In this document: in pieces, positions 42,190 to 52,539 of the stretch
Layout: each line of letters opens with the position of its first letter
How positions within the stretch are numbered: the stretch's first letter is position 1
Assembly (NCBI GenBank): GCA_944470555.2
Contig: OX104129.1
Location: 62,985,747 to 63,049,746, forward strand
Direction of reading: 5' to 3'
DNA: 64,000 nt
Source of the DNA: Heterobilharzia americana
Taxonomy: Eukaryota; Platyhelminthes; Trematoda; Strigeidida; Schistosomatidae
Program-made: the position numbers and the translations under genes
The notes under the pieces: model-generated
Told to the model about the DNA's origin: nothing
Database searches by the model: none
Seen by the model: the letters and a program-made list of their open reading frames with translations, nothing else

Positions 42190-42446
42190 TTCTCAAAGTG
42201 ATTTCAAAAGGCTACCCTAGCAACTACTGAGGTAACCAGTTACGCTTCTCTGAATTGTTGAAACCTGATTGGTTATTTTATCAGTTGCTAGGGTGGCCTG
42301 TAAACTCAGGTGATTTTAAAGGTCATTCTAGCAACTGCTGATATAATTAATTAGACTTCTGTATTTTATGAAAAACTACCTTTTTAGCCGAAACACTGGA
42401 ACCTAATTGGTTATTACAGGAGTTCTCAAGGTGGCCTTTAAATTCG
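42190..42446. repeat. Two tandem fold-back (MITE-like) units
   Basis: CTACCCTAGCAACTACTGA (42212-42230) is complementary, with mismatches, to CAGTTGCTAGGGTGGCC (42281-42297). A second related unit follows: CATTCTAGCAACTGCTGA (42324-42341) and TTCTCAAGGTGGCC (42424-42437). The units share the block AACCTGATTGGTTATT or AACCTAATTGGTTATT. No coding capacity. Confidence 0.6.
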
Positions 42447-42599
42447 CCCGTAAACTTATTCCCTTGTGATTTGAATTGACTTTTTCTGTGTAAATGCCTC
42501 CAAAGAGAAGTCAAAGCTCACTTAGTAAACATATGCGCATTCATGCAGTAGATATTAAGGTATGTCAATTGTGTAAGGGCTGCGCATATCTCGGTAAGT

Positions 42600-42712
42600 G
42601 GGATGCGACTTAGAAGTCTTGTGCTTGATCCCTTACGAGGTCATGCGTGTGTACTGATTACGACTTCTAACATAGGTAGAAATAGTTGTCAAGTTTTCAA
42701 TAATACCGTGAA
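42600..42712 (+). repeat. Decayed SINE of the second hammerhead family
   Basis: Weak similarity (GTGTGTACTG, then GAAATAGTTGTC). No functional core. Confidence 0.35.
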
Positions 42713-42714
42713 TG

Positions 42715-43035
42715 CATAGTAATGATGGGTAGTGGCTGGCAGTGGGATCCAGGATGCACGTTTCGTCCTACTTGGAACTCGTCAGCTGGATCTACCTGCC
42801 TCCCAGTGAGTGTTGTTCCCACTGGGAGTCAAACTCGGGAGCGATCGCTTCAAACACCGCAGCGTTATCCACTATACGATAGCCACTTTTTGTGCAGCAG
42901 GTACAGTTTTAGTGTCATTGCTTGTATTACACCATCGTTGATTGGACCGAATTCATCAGTCTCTCTTGGCATATGGACTCCTGTGCGGATGCCTCGATAT
43001 TGCCTGTGTTTTAATTATGTATAGTAATAATGGAT
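42715..43035 (-). mobile_element. Sm-alpha SINE
   Basis: On the minus strand: leader (43025-42905), tRNA-like region with a B-box-like motif (about 42845-42810), hammerhead at 42747-42791. The leader end is followed by the first bases of another unit (to about 43050), so it was tandem. Confidence 0.85.
42747..42791 (-). ncRNA. Hammerhead ribozyme, Sm-alpha type, intact core
   Basis: Stem I ATCCAG/CTGGAT, CTGACGA, stem II GTTC/GGAC (one G-U), GAAA, short stem III ACGTGCAT, cleavage expected after ATC. Confidence 0.9.
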
Positions 43036-43051
43036 AATGGCTAGCAATACA

Positions 43052-43485
43052 ATAAGTGATTCTGCAATGAGGCGTAAAAACCAGGTTATTCTCGTCATCA
43101 TCATCATCATTTTTTCGCCTGAATTTCCAGTTTTAATCATTGTTTATAATAAATTCAATATATAGTTAGGCGGAATAAGTGATTATGTAGGCTTCCATTA
43201 AATAAAAAATCAACGAAAATATAATCAACAACTCCAGTTTTAAGACATTTTTTCTATAGTTATGATTGCACAATTGATGAATATCATTTACACTTTGATA
43301 TATACATGTAACACTAATAAATATGCAACTGTTTATGTTTGTGCACAATTTATTCAAAAGTTTGTGTATATATGTATAGTTTATTAGTTTAAACAAACGT
43401 AAATGTGTTGAGTTCACGTTCAAGGTCATTCGAGGTTTCATTTACACTTAACATGTAAATGTTCACTCCTAGTATGAACTGTTGG
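43052..43485. other. Intergenic sequence, no gene seen
   Basis: AT-rich sequence with a short ATC repeat near 43096-43112. No gene recognised. Confidence 0.45.
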
Positions 43486-43489
43486 ATTC

Positions 43490-43640
43490 CAAACTAGGGG
43501 CTAAATGACAACGTGCTTGTTACGAGGCCTGATGTTTCTGAGTTCGATTCTTGGTAAGGTCTTGGGTATGCGCTGTTGAGGAGTCCCATACCAGGATGTA
43601 ACAGCTGTATATTGCTCCCGCCTTTGCACTGATCCTTCTC
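43490..43640 (+). mobile_element. Second hammerhead SINE family, damaged copy
   Basis: tRNA-like head with GAGTTCGATTCTTGG, then TTGAGGA and a GTAAC in place of GAAAC. Inactive. Confidence 0.7.
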
Positions 43641-44099
43641 TGATGAGTACCACTTTGACTTTGGAGATAGTTTTTATTTTAATATGGTTTACTTGCTTGT
43701 GGCTAGTGAAGCAACCCAGCACGCGTGTTTCGACCTTCCCGTGACTCGTCAACTGGGTCGACAGAAGATGGTAAGTCAATGAAAAACTGATAGCTAAGTG
43801 AAGTTGAACACTTGGGTTGCTCTTTGTCGATTCACTATGTAAGGTACTTGATAACCTGGTGTCCATGAAATCCCAGTATCCTAGATACATAATATTGCGT
43901 ATGGTTGGTAATAAGCTTGATACTTTGAAAGTGATTAGTGTTGTACGTCATTTCAGCTATTGGAGCTACAGCAGTAGACATTATTTCTTACTCTCTGCTC
44001 AAACGTTTTAGTAGTTAAGGTTTATCGGACCATCTCCTCATGATCTAAAATAAGATCACCAAACCACGTACCCTTCAATATAGGTTTTTGATTAGAGAG

Positions 44100-44260
44100 C
44101 GCGAAGTACGGATGTTTCTGTCAGATGGATGGAGAGAATCGGTAGGAAGCCATATTTGACCTGCGTTCCATACTTCTTGGCACTCGTTCACAAGGTGAGG
44201 TGATGTCTAATATTCGAATTGGTGTCACCCAGCGCAGTGATGCGAAGTCTACTACCTTGG
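44100..44260 (-). mobile_element. Third SINE family, decayed copy
   Basis: Minus strand keeps GAACGAGTGCCAAGAAG and the start of the tRNA-like head. The core is altered. Confidence 0.55.
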
Positions 44261-44514
44261 TGTTTACATTGTAAAATGATTGATAAGCATTTACAACTAG
44301 ACAACATGAAGTTGTTTAGCCTCCAGTGATGTGATGTGAAGTGAATTGATCAACTTTTTAATGTGGTCGTTAAGCAAATCGATACACAATACACGATAAC
44401 TGATGCTAGTTGGCTAATGGTCAACCAATAGCCTATATTACACATTTTGATGAATTGAATTCAATTAAAACTGGGAACTAAACAGATTGAATCCTGTTAC
44501 TTTTGAAGTAATCA
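44261..44514. other. Intergenic sequence, no gene seen
   Basis: No gene recognised. Confidence 0.4.
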
Positions 44515-44690
44515 GCAATGCTCTGTTCCATAATGGTGTGAAGCGTTGTAATTTGATCCGCACATGATTTGTTCGTGCTGAAACCAGTCAGTCTGTCCCG
44601 GTTATGATTTTGAATCCAGAGCATGTTTTATTCTCTCCAGGATGATGTGGCTTAATATTTTGCTTGGGGTGGACAGGAGCCTATCTTAAG
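44515..44690 (-). mobile_element. Short RTE fragment
   Basis: Matches the RT segment covering STPSKILSRIILERLK to SCADQIATLRIIIE (as at 24660-24790), diverged. Confidence 0.85.
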
Positions 44691-44939
44691 TAAAATTCCT
44701 TGGTGATCATCTTTATTTGCTGTGGATCATGATTACGCCTATGATATCACAGTACAAACCACCAAGTACTTAAAAGTGTCTGAAATTGCAACAAATAAAC
44801 TTCAACGAGGTAGCAATACGATGGTAAATTTGTTCCGAGTCGAGGTCAGGATTCGTATTTCTGAAGAAATCTAGAAATCTTTCAGGTACTTCTAGGCTTC
44901 GACTGACCGTTTAACTGATTGTGATAGTTACTTCTTGGC

Positions 44940-45065
44940 TGAATTATAACTTGCTTAATGTGAAGTCTGATGGCTCTGGAATCTACTTCTCAAGCGATGG
45001 GTCGTGGATGGACGTTGTTGAGGAGTTTCAAGCTAGAAGGAAACGACTGTGCAGTGCCAGCTTGC
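44940..45065 (+). repeat. Decayed SINE of the second hammerhead family
   Basis: GTTGTTGAGGAGTTTCA and GGAAACGACTGTGCAGTGCC keep the spacing of the ribozyme but not its stems. Confidence 0.5.
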
Positions 45066-45684
45066 GAAATGTGGTTATTAGCTTCCTTTAGTAAGACTGA
45101 CAAAGAGAAAATGGAGTCCTTCAACTTGATTATCTCCGCCGAATCATTCTGGTTACATCACTAGTAAGCTCTCTCTCTCCCATTCTGGTGCTCTGATCAC
45201 CTTCACGCTCTCAGTTTTGACACCAATTGTGGTATCGACGAGATCATATTATATAAGATGAGTATTTAGGTTTCCAAGCCATCTGAAAAGGGCAGCGGTA
45301 GGATATCTGAAGCATATGCAGTTCAGAAGTTTAAAACATCCATTGTATGTTCAACAGATGAGTGAGCAACCTCTTTCTTTGTCGTCAACATCATGAACAA
45401 CTAGCCACTCTGAATAATTCCCTTACGATGTAATTGTATTTTATGTCCAAATAATTTATCCCTTACCTTATTCTAAATACCAGCAGATATTACGTAACTC
45501 CCCTATTTCTGTGTGACAATTTAACCTGGTATCACACTGAAATCTTCTATCCTGTCTACTAAAATATTCCAAACGTACAAGTGTTTCGAGGATCCCTTGT
45601 GAGAGACTTATTTGTAAAAATGTCATTCGCAAAAATTCCCATTTAGACATAAATATAACTGTAAAACTTGAGCACTGTGGTAGA
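45066..45684. other. Intergenic sequence, no gene seen
   Basis: No gene recognised. Confidence 0.45.
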
Positions 45685-46650
45685 ATGTAATTTCATATTC
45701 GACTTGTTTATTTGATATAAAGCGCACAGTGATACAGTATTATTTACTTGATCACGTTTCGAGCATAAATTATTACTGCTCATAATCATATCAATGTAAT
45801 CACACTTCTTTCGATATCTGATTTTATAGTTCTGTCACCTGATCTCTCTTTGTTTTTTGTTTTTTGATTGGTAGTAAAGTTTTCCATATCTCTGGTATAG
45901 GTGTCGCGTCATTCCTATTACATGTGTTGGGTGTGGATTCGATGAACAAAGATTCAGTAATTAATCTCTCTCTCCACCTAGCTATATTAGACTTAAGTAC
46001 AGTGGTTATGTCCCACCCTATTGTGTGGTTGTGTGTTAATGAATGTAATGCAATGGCCGGGTGTTTTTCTAGATTATTGATCTTATTGGGGTCTGCCGTT
46101 CTATGTCTAGCTAAATTCCTATGTTCTGTTAATCTAACTGACACCGACCGGCTAGTTTGACCTATGTATTTGACTTCACAGTCATTACATGGAATTCGGT
46201 AGATTATATTATTTTGCTTAATTGGTTCTATCGGATCTTTTAGCCGACAAAGCTTACCTCTAAGTGAGTTTGTCGGTTTAAATGCCACCCTAATTCCAAC
46301 CTTGTTGAGAATCCTACGTATGGTTTCTGATGTTCCTTCCTTGTATGGTATCACAACAGAGGTGTTGATTTCCTTTCTACTTATGTTGTTGCTATTATTT
46401 GTATTTGTATTAGTGTTATTATTTTGCTTCTTATGTGTTTGTGTGAATTTCTTAATAAAATGATGGGGATAATTATTAATTATTAAAGATTCTTTTATGT
46501 GTTTCAATTCCTTTTTTAAGTCCTTACAACGACTAGTGAGTTTCTCGGCTCTGTTGTTTAGACATTTGACTAAACCCGCTTTAACTGACACTGGATGAGA
46601 TGACTTGAAGTCTACATACCTGTTAGAATGTGTTGGTTTTCTGTAGACAA
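45685..46650 (-). mobile_element. Inverted terminal copy of the Penelope-like element at 46628-48860
   Basis: Reverse complement of about 47894-48859 (coordinates sum to 94544). It carries a 255-codon open frame (46591-45824) with the GIY-YIG nuclease (YRIPCNDCEVKYIGQTSR near 46195) and the 3' non-coding end. This arrangement, a 5' partial copy joined to the main copy, corresponds to the pseudo-LTR of Penelope elements. Confidence 0.9.
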
Positions 46651-47821
46651 TGTAAACAATGAAATTACAAAGGAAACATCATCGAACATCGATAGAACAA
46701 AGTGGGTAGTCAATCTCTCCTCGAAAGCCTTAAGCTCAGCTGAGATGAAAGTACTTGAAAAAGGACTAAACTTCAACATAACAGTAGATCATCTAAAACC
46801 AGAAGATGTCATACCTAGCATAGAAGTAGCATTAAGCTCGGTGGATGTGACAACTGCTGAACAGGTTAGAGCGCAGTGTGCATTAGCACTTAAAAAACAA
46901 AAGAAGACACAGCGAAACTTAACGAAACTGGAAAATTCAGCTTTAAACAATCTACGAAAGGATAATAGTATAGTAATTGCTAAATCTGACAAAGGTAACT
47001 CAACAGTAGTTATGGACAAATCGGATTATCTTAAAAAAATGGATGAACATATCCAAACAGGGCCATATGAAGAGATTAAGAAACCTATAGATACTGTCAT
47101 GAATAAAATTAAGAAATCTACAACAGATCTGATACGCCGACTGAAGCCATCTCTAGGTAAGTCCGAATGGTTTACTTTAATGCCAAAAACTAATAATCCT
47201 AGCAGAATTTACGGTACTATTAAGGTTCATAAAGCAGGTTATCCCATTAGGCCGATAGTTGACTTCCGAAACACACCAACATATGAGATATCAAAGTATT
47301 TAGCATCAGTATTACGTCCTGTTAGAGACCGTTCCAACTCTAGACTAGTAAATTCTTACGAGTTGAAACAAAAACTTAATGACCTGCACATAGAAGAGGA
47401 TGAAAAAATGGTTAGTTTTGACGTAACAAGTCTTTATACTAAAATACCAATCAATATGGCACTGGAGGCAGTCAGAAATCAACTAGATACTGACTCACAA
47501 CTTACTCAAAGAACCAAGGCATCGGTTGGTGAAATCATGTTAGGAGTGCAGTTATGCTTAACCTCGACAGTCTTCAAGTTTCAGGGAAAGATATATAGAC
47601 AAACAGAAGGAGTAGCAATGGGATCACCAATATCCCCTATAGTAGCAGATATATTTATGGATAGTTGGGAAGATATGGCTTTACGAACATATAATCCGAC
47701 ACCTAAGATATGGTGGCGATATGTAGATGACACATTTACAGTGTTGAAATCGGAACATATCGACAGTTTCTTGACACACATAAACTCAGTAGTTAACGCA
47801 ATCCAATTCACTACGAAGTAG
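46628..47821 (+). CDS. Penelope-like element, reverse transcriptase part
   Basis: 397 codons. The N-terminal region has WVVNLSSKALSSAEMKVLEK (about 21-40) and SIVIAKSDKGNSTVVMDKSD. The RT follows with TNNPSRIYGTIKVHKAGYPI, VSFDVTSLYTKIP (about 260), GVAMGSPISPIVADIF (about 330) and the catalytic RYVDDTF (about 362-368). The apparent start ATG lies inside the inverted copy, and its first codons are antisense to the other arm, so the true start is uncertain. The frame ends at 47821 through a single frameshift. The C-terminal half continues in another frame from about 47810. Telomerase-like RT of the PLE class; no defects in RT catalytic residues. Confidence 0.9.
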   Translation: MCWFSVDNVNNEITKETSSNIDRTKWVVNLSSKALSSAEMKVLEKGLNFNITVDHLKPEDVIPSIEVALSSVDVTTAEQVRAQCALALKKQKKTQRNLTKLENSALNNLRKDNSIVIAKSDKGNSTVVMDKSDYLKKMDEHIQTGPYEEIKKPIDTVMNKIKKSTTDLIRRLKPSLGKSEWFTLMPKTNNPSRIYGTIKVHKAGYPIRPIVDFRNTPTYEISKYLASVLRPVRDRSNSRLVNSYELKQKLNDLHIEEDEKMVSFDVTSLYTKIPINMALEAVRNQLDTDSQLTQRTKASVGEIMLGVQLCLTSTVFKFQGKIYRQTEGVAMGSPISPIVADIFMDSWEDMALRTYNPTPKIWWRYVDDTFTVLKSEHIDSFLTHINSVVNAIQFTTK

Positions 47822-47844
47822 AAAATGAACAAGGAGAATTACCT

Positions 47845-48720
47845 ATGTTGGATTGCAGAATAAAACGAAGGATAGATGGTGGTTTAGATACTACCGTCTA
47901 CAGAAAACCAACACATTCTAACAGGTATCTAGACTTCAAGTCATCTCATCCAGTGTCAGTTAAAGCGGGTTTAGTCAAATGTCTAAATAACAGAGCTGAG
48001 AAACTCACTAGTCATTGTAAGGACTTAAATAAGGAATTGAAACACATAAAAGAAGCGTTAATAATTAATAATTATCCCCATCATTTTATTAAGAAATTCA
48101 CACGGACGCATAAGAAGCAAAATAATAACACTAATACAAATACAAATAATAGTGACAACATAAGTAGAAAGGAAATCAACACCTCTATTGTGATACCATA
48201 CAAGGAAGGAACATCAGAAACCATACGTAGGATTCTCAACAAGGTTGGAATTAGGGTGGCATTTAAACCAACAAACTCACTTAGAGGTAAGCTTTGTCGG
48301 CTAAAAGATCCGATAGAACCAATTAAGCAAAATAATATAATCTACCAAATTCCATGTAATGACTGTGAAGTCAAATACATAGGTCAAACTAGCCGGTCGG
48401 GGTCAGTTAGATTAACAGAACATAGGAATTTAGCTAAACATAGAACGGCAGACCCCAATAAGATCAATAACCTAGAAAAACACTCAGCCATTGCATTACA
48501 TTCATTAACACACAACCACACAATAGGATGGGACAAAACCACTGTACTTAAGTCTAATATAGCTAGGTGGAGAGAGAGATTAATTACTGAATCTTTGTTC
48601 ATCGAATCCACACCCAACACATGTAATAGGAATGACGCAACACCTATACCAGAGATATGGAAAACTTTACTACCAATCAAAAAACAAAAAACAAAGAGAG
48701 ATCAGGTGACAGGACTATAA
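47845..48720 (+). CDS. Penelope-like element, C-terminal part with GIY-YIG endonuclease
   Basis: 291 codons, with the same frame open back to about 47810. It begins MLDCRIKRRIDGGLDTTVYR, the usual RT thumb region, then a Lys- and Asn-rich linker (NNNTNTNTNNSDNISRK). The GIY-YIG domain has IYQIPCNDCEVKYIGQTSRS (about 166-185) and RLTEHRN. It ends KTKRDQVTGL*. The nuclease is thought to nick target DNA during integration of PLEs. It appears intact except for separation from the RT by one frameshift. Confidence 0.9.
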   Translation: MLDCRIKRRIDGGLDTTVYRKPTHSNRYLDFKSSHPVSVKAGLVKCLNNRAEKLTSHCKDLNKELKHIKEALIINNYPHHFIKKFTRTHKKQNNNTNTNTNNSDNISRKEINTSIVIPYKEGTSETIRRILNKVGIRVAFKPTNSLRGKLCRLKDPIEPIKQNNIIYQIPCNDCEVKYIGQTSRSGSVRLTEHRNLAKHRTADPNKINNLEKHSAIALHSLTHNHTIGWDKTTVLKSNIARWRERLITESLFIESTPNTCNRNDATPIPEIWKTLLPIKKQKTKRDQVTGL

Positions 48721-48860
48721 AATCAGATGTCGAAAGAAGTGTGATTACATTGATATGATTATGAGCAATAATTTATGCTCGAAACGTAATCAAGTAAATA
48801 ATACTGTATCACTGTGCGCTTTATATCAAATAAACAAGTCGAATATGGAATTACATTCAG
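48721..48860 (+). ncRNA. Penelope 3' end with a hammerhead-like hairpin
   Basis: 48750-48793: TTGAT pairs with ATCAA as a stem I, GAGC/GCTC forms a stem II hairpin, followed by GAAAC and GTA. The first core strand reads ATGATTAT instead of CTGAUGA, with an extra base before stem II. The counterpart in the inverted copy is near 45745-45800. Related hairpins are near 5035-5080, 7545-7595 and 53430-53480. A relic or variant hammerhead is possible. Confidence 0.4.
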
Positions 48861-49049
48861 ACATTGTTTTACTAAATATCATTTGGATAATTTGTTAGGA
48901 ATAAACTGTTTTCAAAAGGAGAACTTGAGCATTGTGATGGAATGCAAACCCGTAGCATAAAACAAGATAATAGAATTGCACAGTCCAAGTTAGCATTTCT
49001 TACAACTGAGTTTTTTTTCAACTGCCTAACTGTGATGCCAGTCAGGAAC

Positions 49050-49890
49050 GTAGATGATCATCATCAAGGTCAACATATGATCAGGCATTACAACGTAACG
49101 GTCCAAGTTGTCACATCTGATGAGACTAAATATAGCGGTTATTATGCGTATACATCTGCTCGACTGACATCGGTTCTCAGCCATGTCATCACCTGGAGTT
49201 TCCGACTACTGGTTTCTGTTGTCGCGCGGATCCCGACCGGCTAGACTACATCGCCTTAAATAGATCAGAAACCTCATACACTGATGCCATGTTTTAGTCT
49301 GGCCATCACAACCCTTTCTCTAGCCTCAAACTACTTCCCCCAACATTGTTCAACGTGGCAGATAGTGGGTAAACATATGTAACAAATGCCCCGCCAGCCA
49401 TCTCAGTCGATGAAGCTTTACGACCTCGTCAACCGGCTTACCTCTCCTACCTAAAACTCTACACCTGATTTCTGCGCTACTCAGGCGGTGACAACACGAA
49501 ACACAGAGCATGCTACGACACTAGCGGTGACCAAACACCTGAAGCCAGCCTTCTCATGTCTTCCACATTCAATGGCCATGTTTCACAGCCATAGAGTAGA
49601 AGAGAGTGGAGTGGAGTGGTGTGCGATACACGCGGTCCTTAATGGACAATCGGATATCACGGTGACACCACAGGTAGCGTATGTTGGCAAAAGTCAACCG
49701 AGCCTTTTGTATGTGTGCAGAGATTTCATCGGCCACTACTAATCAACGCACATGGGCCTATCCTACTTCTCATGTAAGTGAAGTGGTCGACATACTCAAT
49801 CACTATACTCTCTATTGTTAGCTGCGATGGGGCACCGTTGAAGACCTGTCGTGGAGTAACAATTTTCATTTGGGGGGTGAGAAACGCATC
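49050..49890 (-). mobile_element. SR2-type RTE 3' portion, third copy
   Basis: About 49530-49890 is near-identical to 21620-21950. The rest, towards 49050, is more diverged. The minus strand encodes pieces of the RTE C-terminal region. Confidence 0.83.
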
Positions 49891-50139
49891 ATGATGTGTG
49901 ATCTGTAAACTTTGCCAGACAGATCAGGGTAATCTAAGCATCAACCAGTGATTCCGCTTATTTGAGGTGGAGCTTATAAGTGATTTGTAACTACTCAAAT
50001 CGTTCAGTAGCAATATATTTTGGTAGTTCATGACGCTTTTGTGTCAGAGGTTATACCTTATGATCCTGGCTACAGGATGGTTTACAACGGAAACTCAGTC
50101 GACTGGCACCACAGTTGGGATGGCCGAAACCTGAGTAGT
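49891..50139. other. Intergenic sequence, no gene seen
   Basis: No gene recognised. A short block resembles sequence near 36990-37030 and 51085-51125 (GCCAGATCAAAGTGA and its complement), an unnamed dispersed repeat. Confidence 0.4.
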
Positions 50140-50330
50140 GAAAGAGGCCTCTTAGTCCTGCTTCACTCAGATTTCATGCTTTTTCGCACCCGTCAATAGG
50201 ATGTATCTGTAACCATGAAGGGATGCGTGTTCCTTCAGTGTTACAAATCTAAGTCACTCAGTAATCAAGTCAGCAACTCAAACACTAAGCAATTCAGACC
50301 ACAACGAACCTCCTTTAAAACCGGATTGAG
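50140..50330 (-). mobile_element. Third SINE family, minus copy
   Basis: The minus strand has TTGACGG, stem II GTGC/GCAT and GAAA (about 50205-50175). The tRNA-like head is toward 50330. The first core strand is mutated. Confidence 0.6.
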
Positions 50331-50582
50331 TACATGACTTGGTTACCAGCGGGTGACAGCTACAACATTCTGAATATTGGTTCTTAGCACTTACCAAAGT
50401 TGGTGCTTATATGTGAATTACATTGTCAACCTCAGTTATACTTCCAGTCAAATCTACGCTCTCATTTCAGACTTTCAACTAATCTCTACTTTGTTGAATA
50501 GCACTGACATAAATTTCGCCTTCATTATTGTATATAAATCGTGAAAAACACCTCACACTTGATGCAGTCAAAATACTTACAG

Positions 50583-50712
50583 TTCCAAGTAGATATCGTA
50601 CCGAGTCAATGGTACATGCAGCATTGGTGGCTGTGATAGCCACAGTGGAGGCATTCAGTGAATTTCCGATTGCAATGCAAAATGCAATCATAAAGAAGGC
50701 ATGGTATGAAAA
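50583..50712 (+). CDS. Probable internal exon of a cyclic-nucleotide-binding-type protein
   Basis: Open on both sides of a good acceptor (atacttacag, ends 50582) and a strong donor (gtgagt from 50713). The exon is 130 bp, giving PSRYRTESMVHAALVAVIAT followed by VEAFSEFPIAMQNAIIKKAW and YEK. A helix ending in FSEFP followed by a short helix and a W-Y-E-K segment is what precedes the beta roll of many cNMP-binding domains (as in CNBD2-like proteins). No downstream beta-roll exon was found in the window, so the assignment is tentative. The frame is also open upstream to 50513, so the acceptor could be wrong. Confidence 0.45.
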
Positions 50713-50754
50713 GTGAGTTGTTTCAGAATATGATTCAATTTTAATGAAAAATAT

Positions 50755-50930
50755 TATTATTATATATATTATATTATATTATATATTATATATATATATT
50801 ATTATTATATTATATTATTATTATTACTCACACTACTACTACTACTACTACTACTACTCACACCACTACAACTACTCACACTACTACTACTACTAATACT
50901 ACTCACACTACTACTACTACTAGACATCTG
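50755..50930. repeat. Microsatellites: TA/TTA tract and CTA/ACTCACA tract
   Basis: 50757-50830 is a run of TA and TTA units. 50825-50930 is CTA trinucleotides interrupted by CACAC units. Confidence 0.9.
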
Positions 50931-51660
50931 CAGTGGCTGGTAACCTCTCGATATGATGTGTAGAATTCTCTCGCAAGACCAGAGTTATCAAAACACCGTA
51001 AATGATCTGAGGTTATTTGACTGTTTGAGATGAATTCATCTGGATACACTAGTCTCAAGCGAGTGAGACTACCGCCCGGTTTTAAGATCACTTTGATCTG
51101 GCTGTCTGCCCAAATATACAGATCAGCCAGAGTTATTTCTAACTTCTCAAGTTGTTCAGCAGTATATTAATCCCATATCAACTGATTTATTATATAAATC
51201 ACTCTGTGAAACAGGATTATTTACTGGAAGACATTTGATCTGAAGATCACTCTACAGCTATCAGATATGGTTTGTGTAGCTCTGTTTTGTCCAATAGGTA
51301 ACACAGTAAATCATATGATTTTACTATGTGATGCGTGTAGTAAACCAACTAAAATGGAATTTCCATCACTAACTGACATCAGTCAGAGCAATAGTGTACG
51401 TTGAAGGGAATTGGAAAGCTGACTTTTCCGGATTTGGGGTTCTATATTAGTGAATTTATAACAGTATGCTGGGTCGAGGCGGCCACGTTACCACCCAGTT
51501 ACCGGATTCCATGTTTTCGCCAACTTCCGTCAATATTTAGATAAGACGTTATAACTACTTGTAATTATTAAGTAGTTCCAAAGATGACAGTAAATTATGC
51601 CCATAAAAAAGTGGTACATTAAGGAGCGAATGAACTTATAAATGTTTAATTACAGTCATA
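50931..51660. other. Intergenic sequence, no gene seen
   Basis: No exon recognised. A short CTGACATCAGTCAGAGCAAT block near 51370 resembles the terminus of the second SINE family. Confidence 0.4.
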
Positions 51661-51667
51661 GTAAGAT

Positions 51668-52165
51668 AATGATTTTCAACACCAGTGTCAAGTCAGTACT
51701 CCTATATGGTCCAGAAACTTGGCGCGTCACGTAGAGCATTTCCAACAAACTACAGATATTCATCAACAACTGCCACCTACGCTGGCTCGATACTGAAGAT
51801 CGATCCGATGGCCAGAATGATAAGAATAAGTAACAAGGATCTCTGGGAACGAACCAACCAAAAACCTATCACGCACCAAATATCCAGAAGAAAAAAGTGG
51901 AGATGGATTGAATTGAGCATACACTGAGAAGGCTGACTGTGGACATCATGCACCAGGCCAGGTCCTCGAGTTGAATTCAAAGGGGAAACGACGAGTTGGG
52001 AGTCCTAGGTCAGAGTTATATGGAGGAGATCATGTGACGAAGGAATGAAAGCTTGTGGAGAGTCCTAGCATCACGTTGAAAAGACTGCAGAGAACAGAGT
52101 GCAGTGGAGGCGTGCTACTGAAGCGGTATGTTCCACTAGGAACCCAAAGGAAAAATAATATAATA
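51668..52165 (+). mobile_element. RTE 3'-end fragment
   Basis: Related to the last 500 bp of the RTE elements, from the FNTNVKSVLLYG region (FNTSVKSVLLYGPETWRV) to the AGGAACCCAAAGG end and an AT-rich tail at 52150-52175. Confidence 0.85.
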
Positions 52166-52175
52166 TAATAATAGT

Positions 52176-52539
52176 AAGGTAGCTGTAGTATCTTCGCTAA
52201 ATTAACAGTACTGTAAAGAAAACAACCTCACACTAAATCCACTTTTCAGAAGTGGATCTAATGTGCTGAATTTCACTTTGTTTTGGTATTAGGGGTGATA
52301 TACAAAAAATGTCAAACCAATTATTTATGATTTCAGTCGTTTGGTGTCGAATAAATTAGATCCAGCATTTTTGGATCCAACTTTTATCACTCAGTCAATG
52401 TTCCCTTTCAAACGATGCATGCTAATATATTTTCACACTTCCATTTTCATATATGACACTCTAATAATGCTAAAGACTAACGAGTAAATTAATTTCGGAA
52501 AAATACCTACAGTTTAATCAACACCATTTTCATTGATAT
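52176..52539. other. Intergenic sequence, no gene seen
   Basis: AT-rich, no recognised element. Confidence 0.4.

Noticed and set aside
50825..50930. CTA-rich tract considered as a CRISPR-like or protein repeat array
   Set aside because: It is a simple trinucleotide microsatellite with CACAC interruptions; no spacers and an animal genome.
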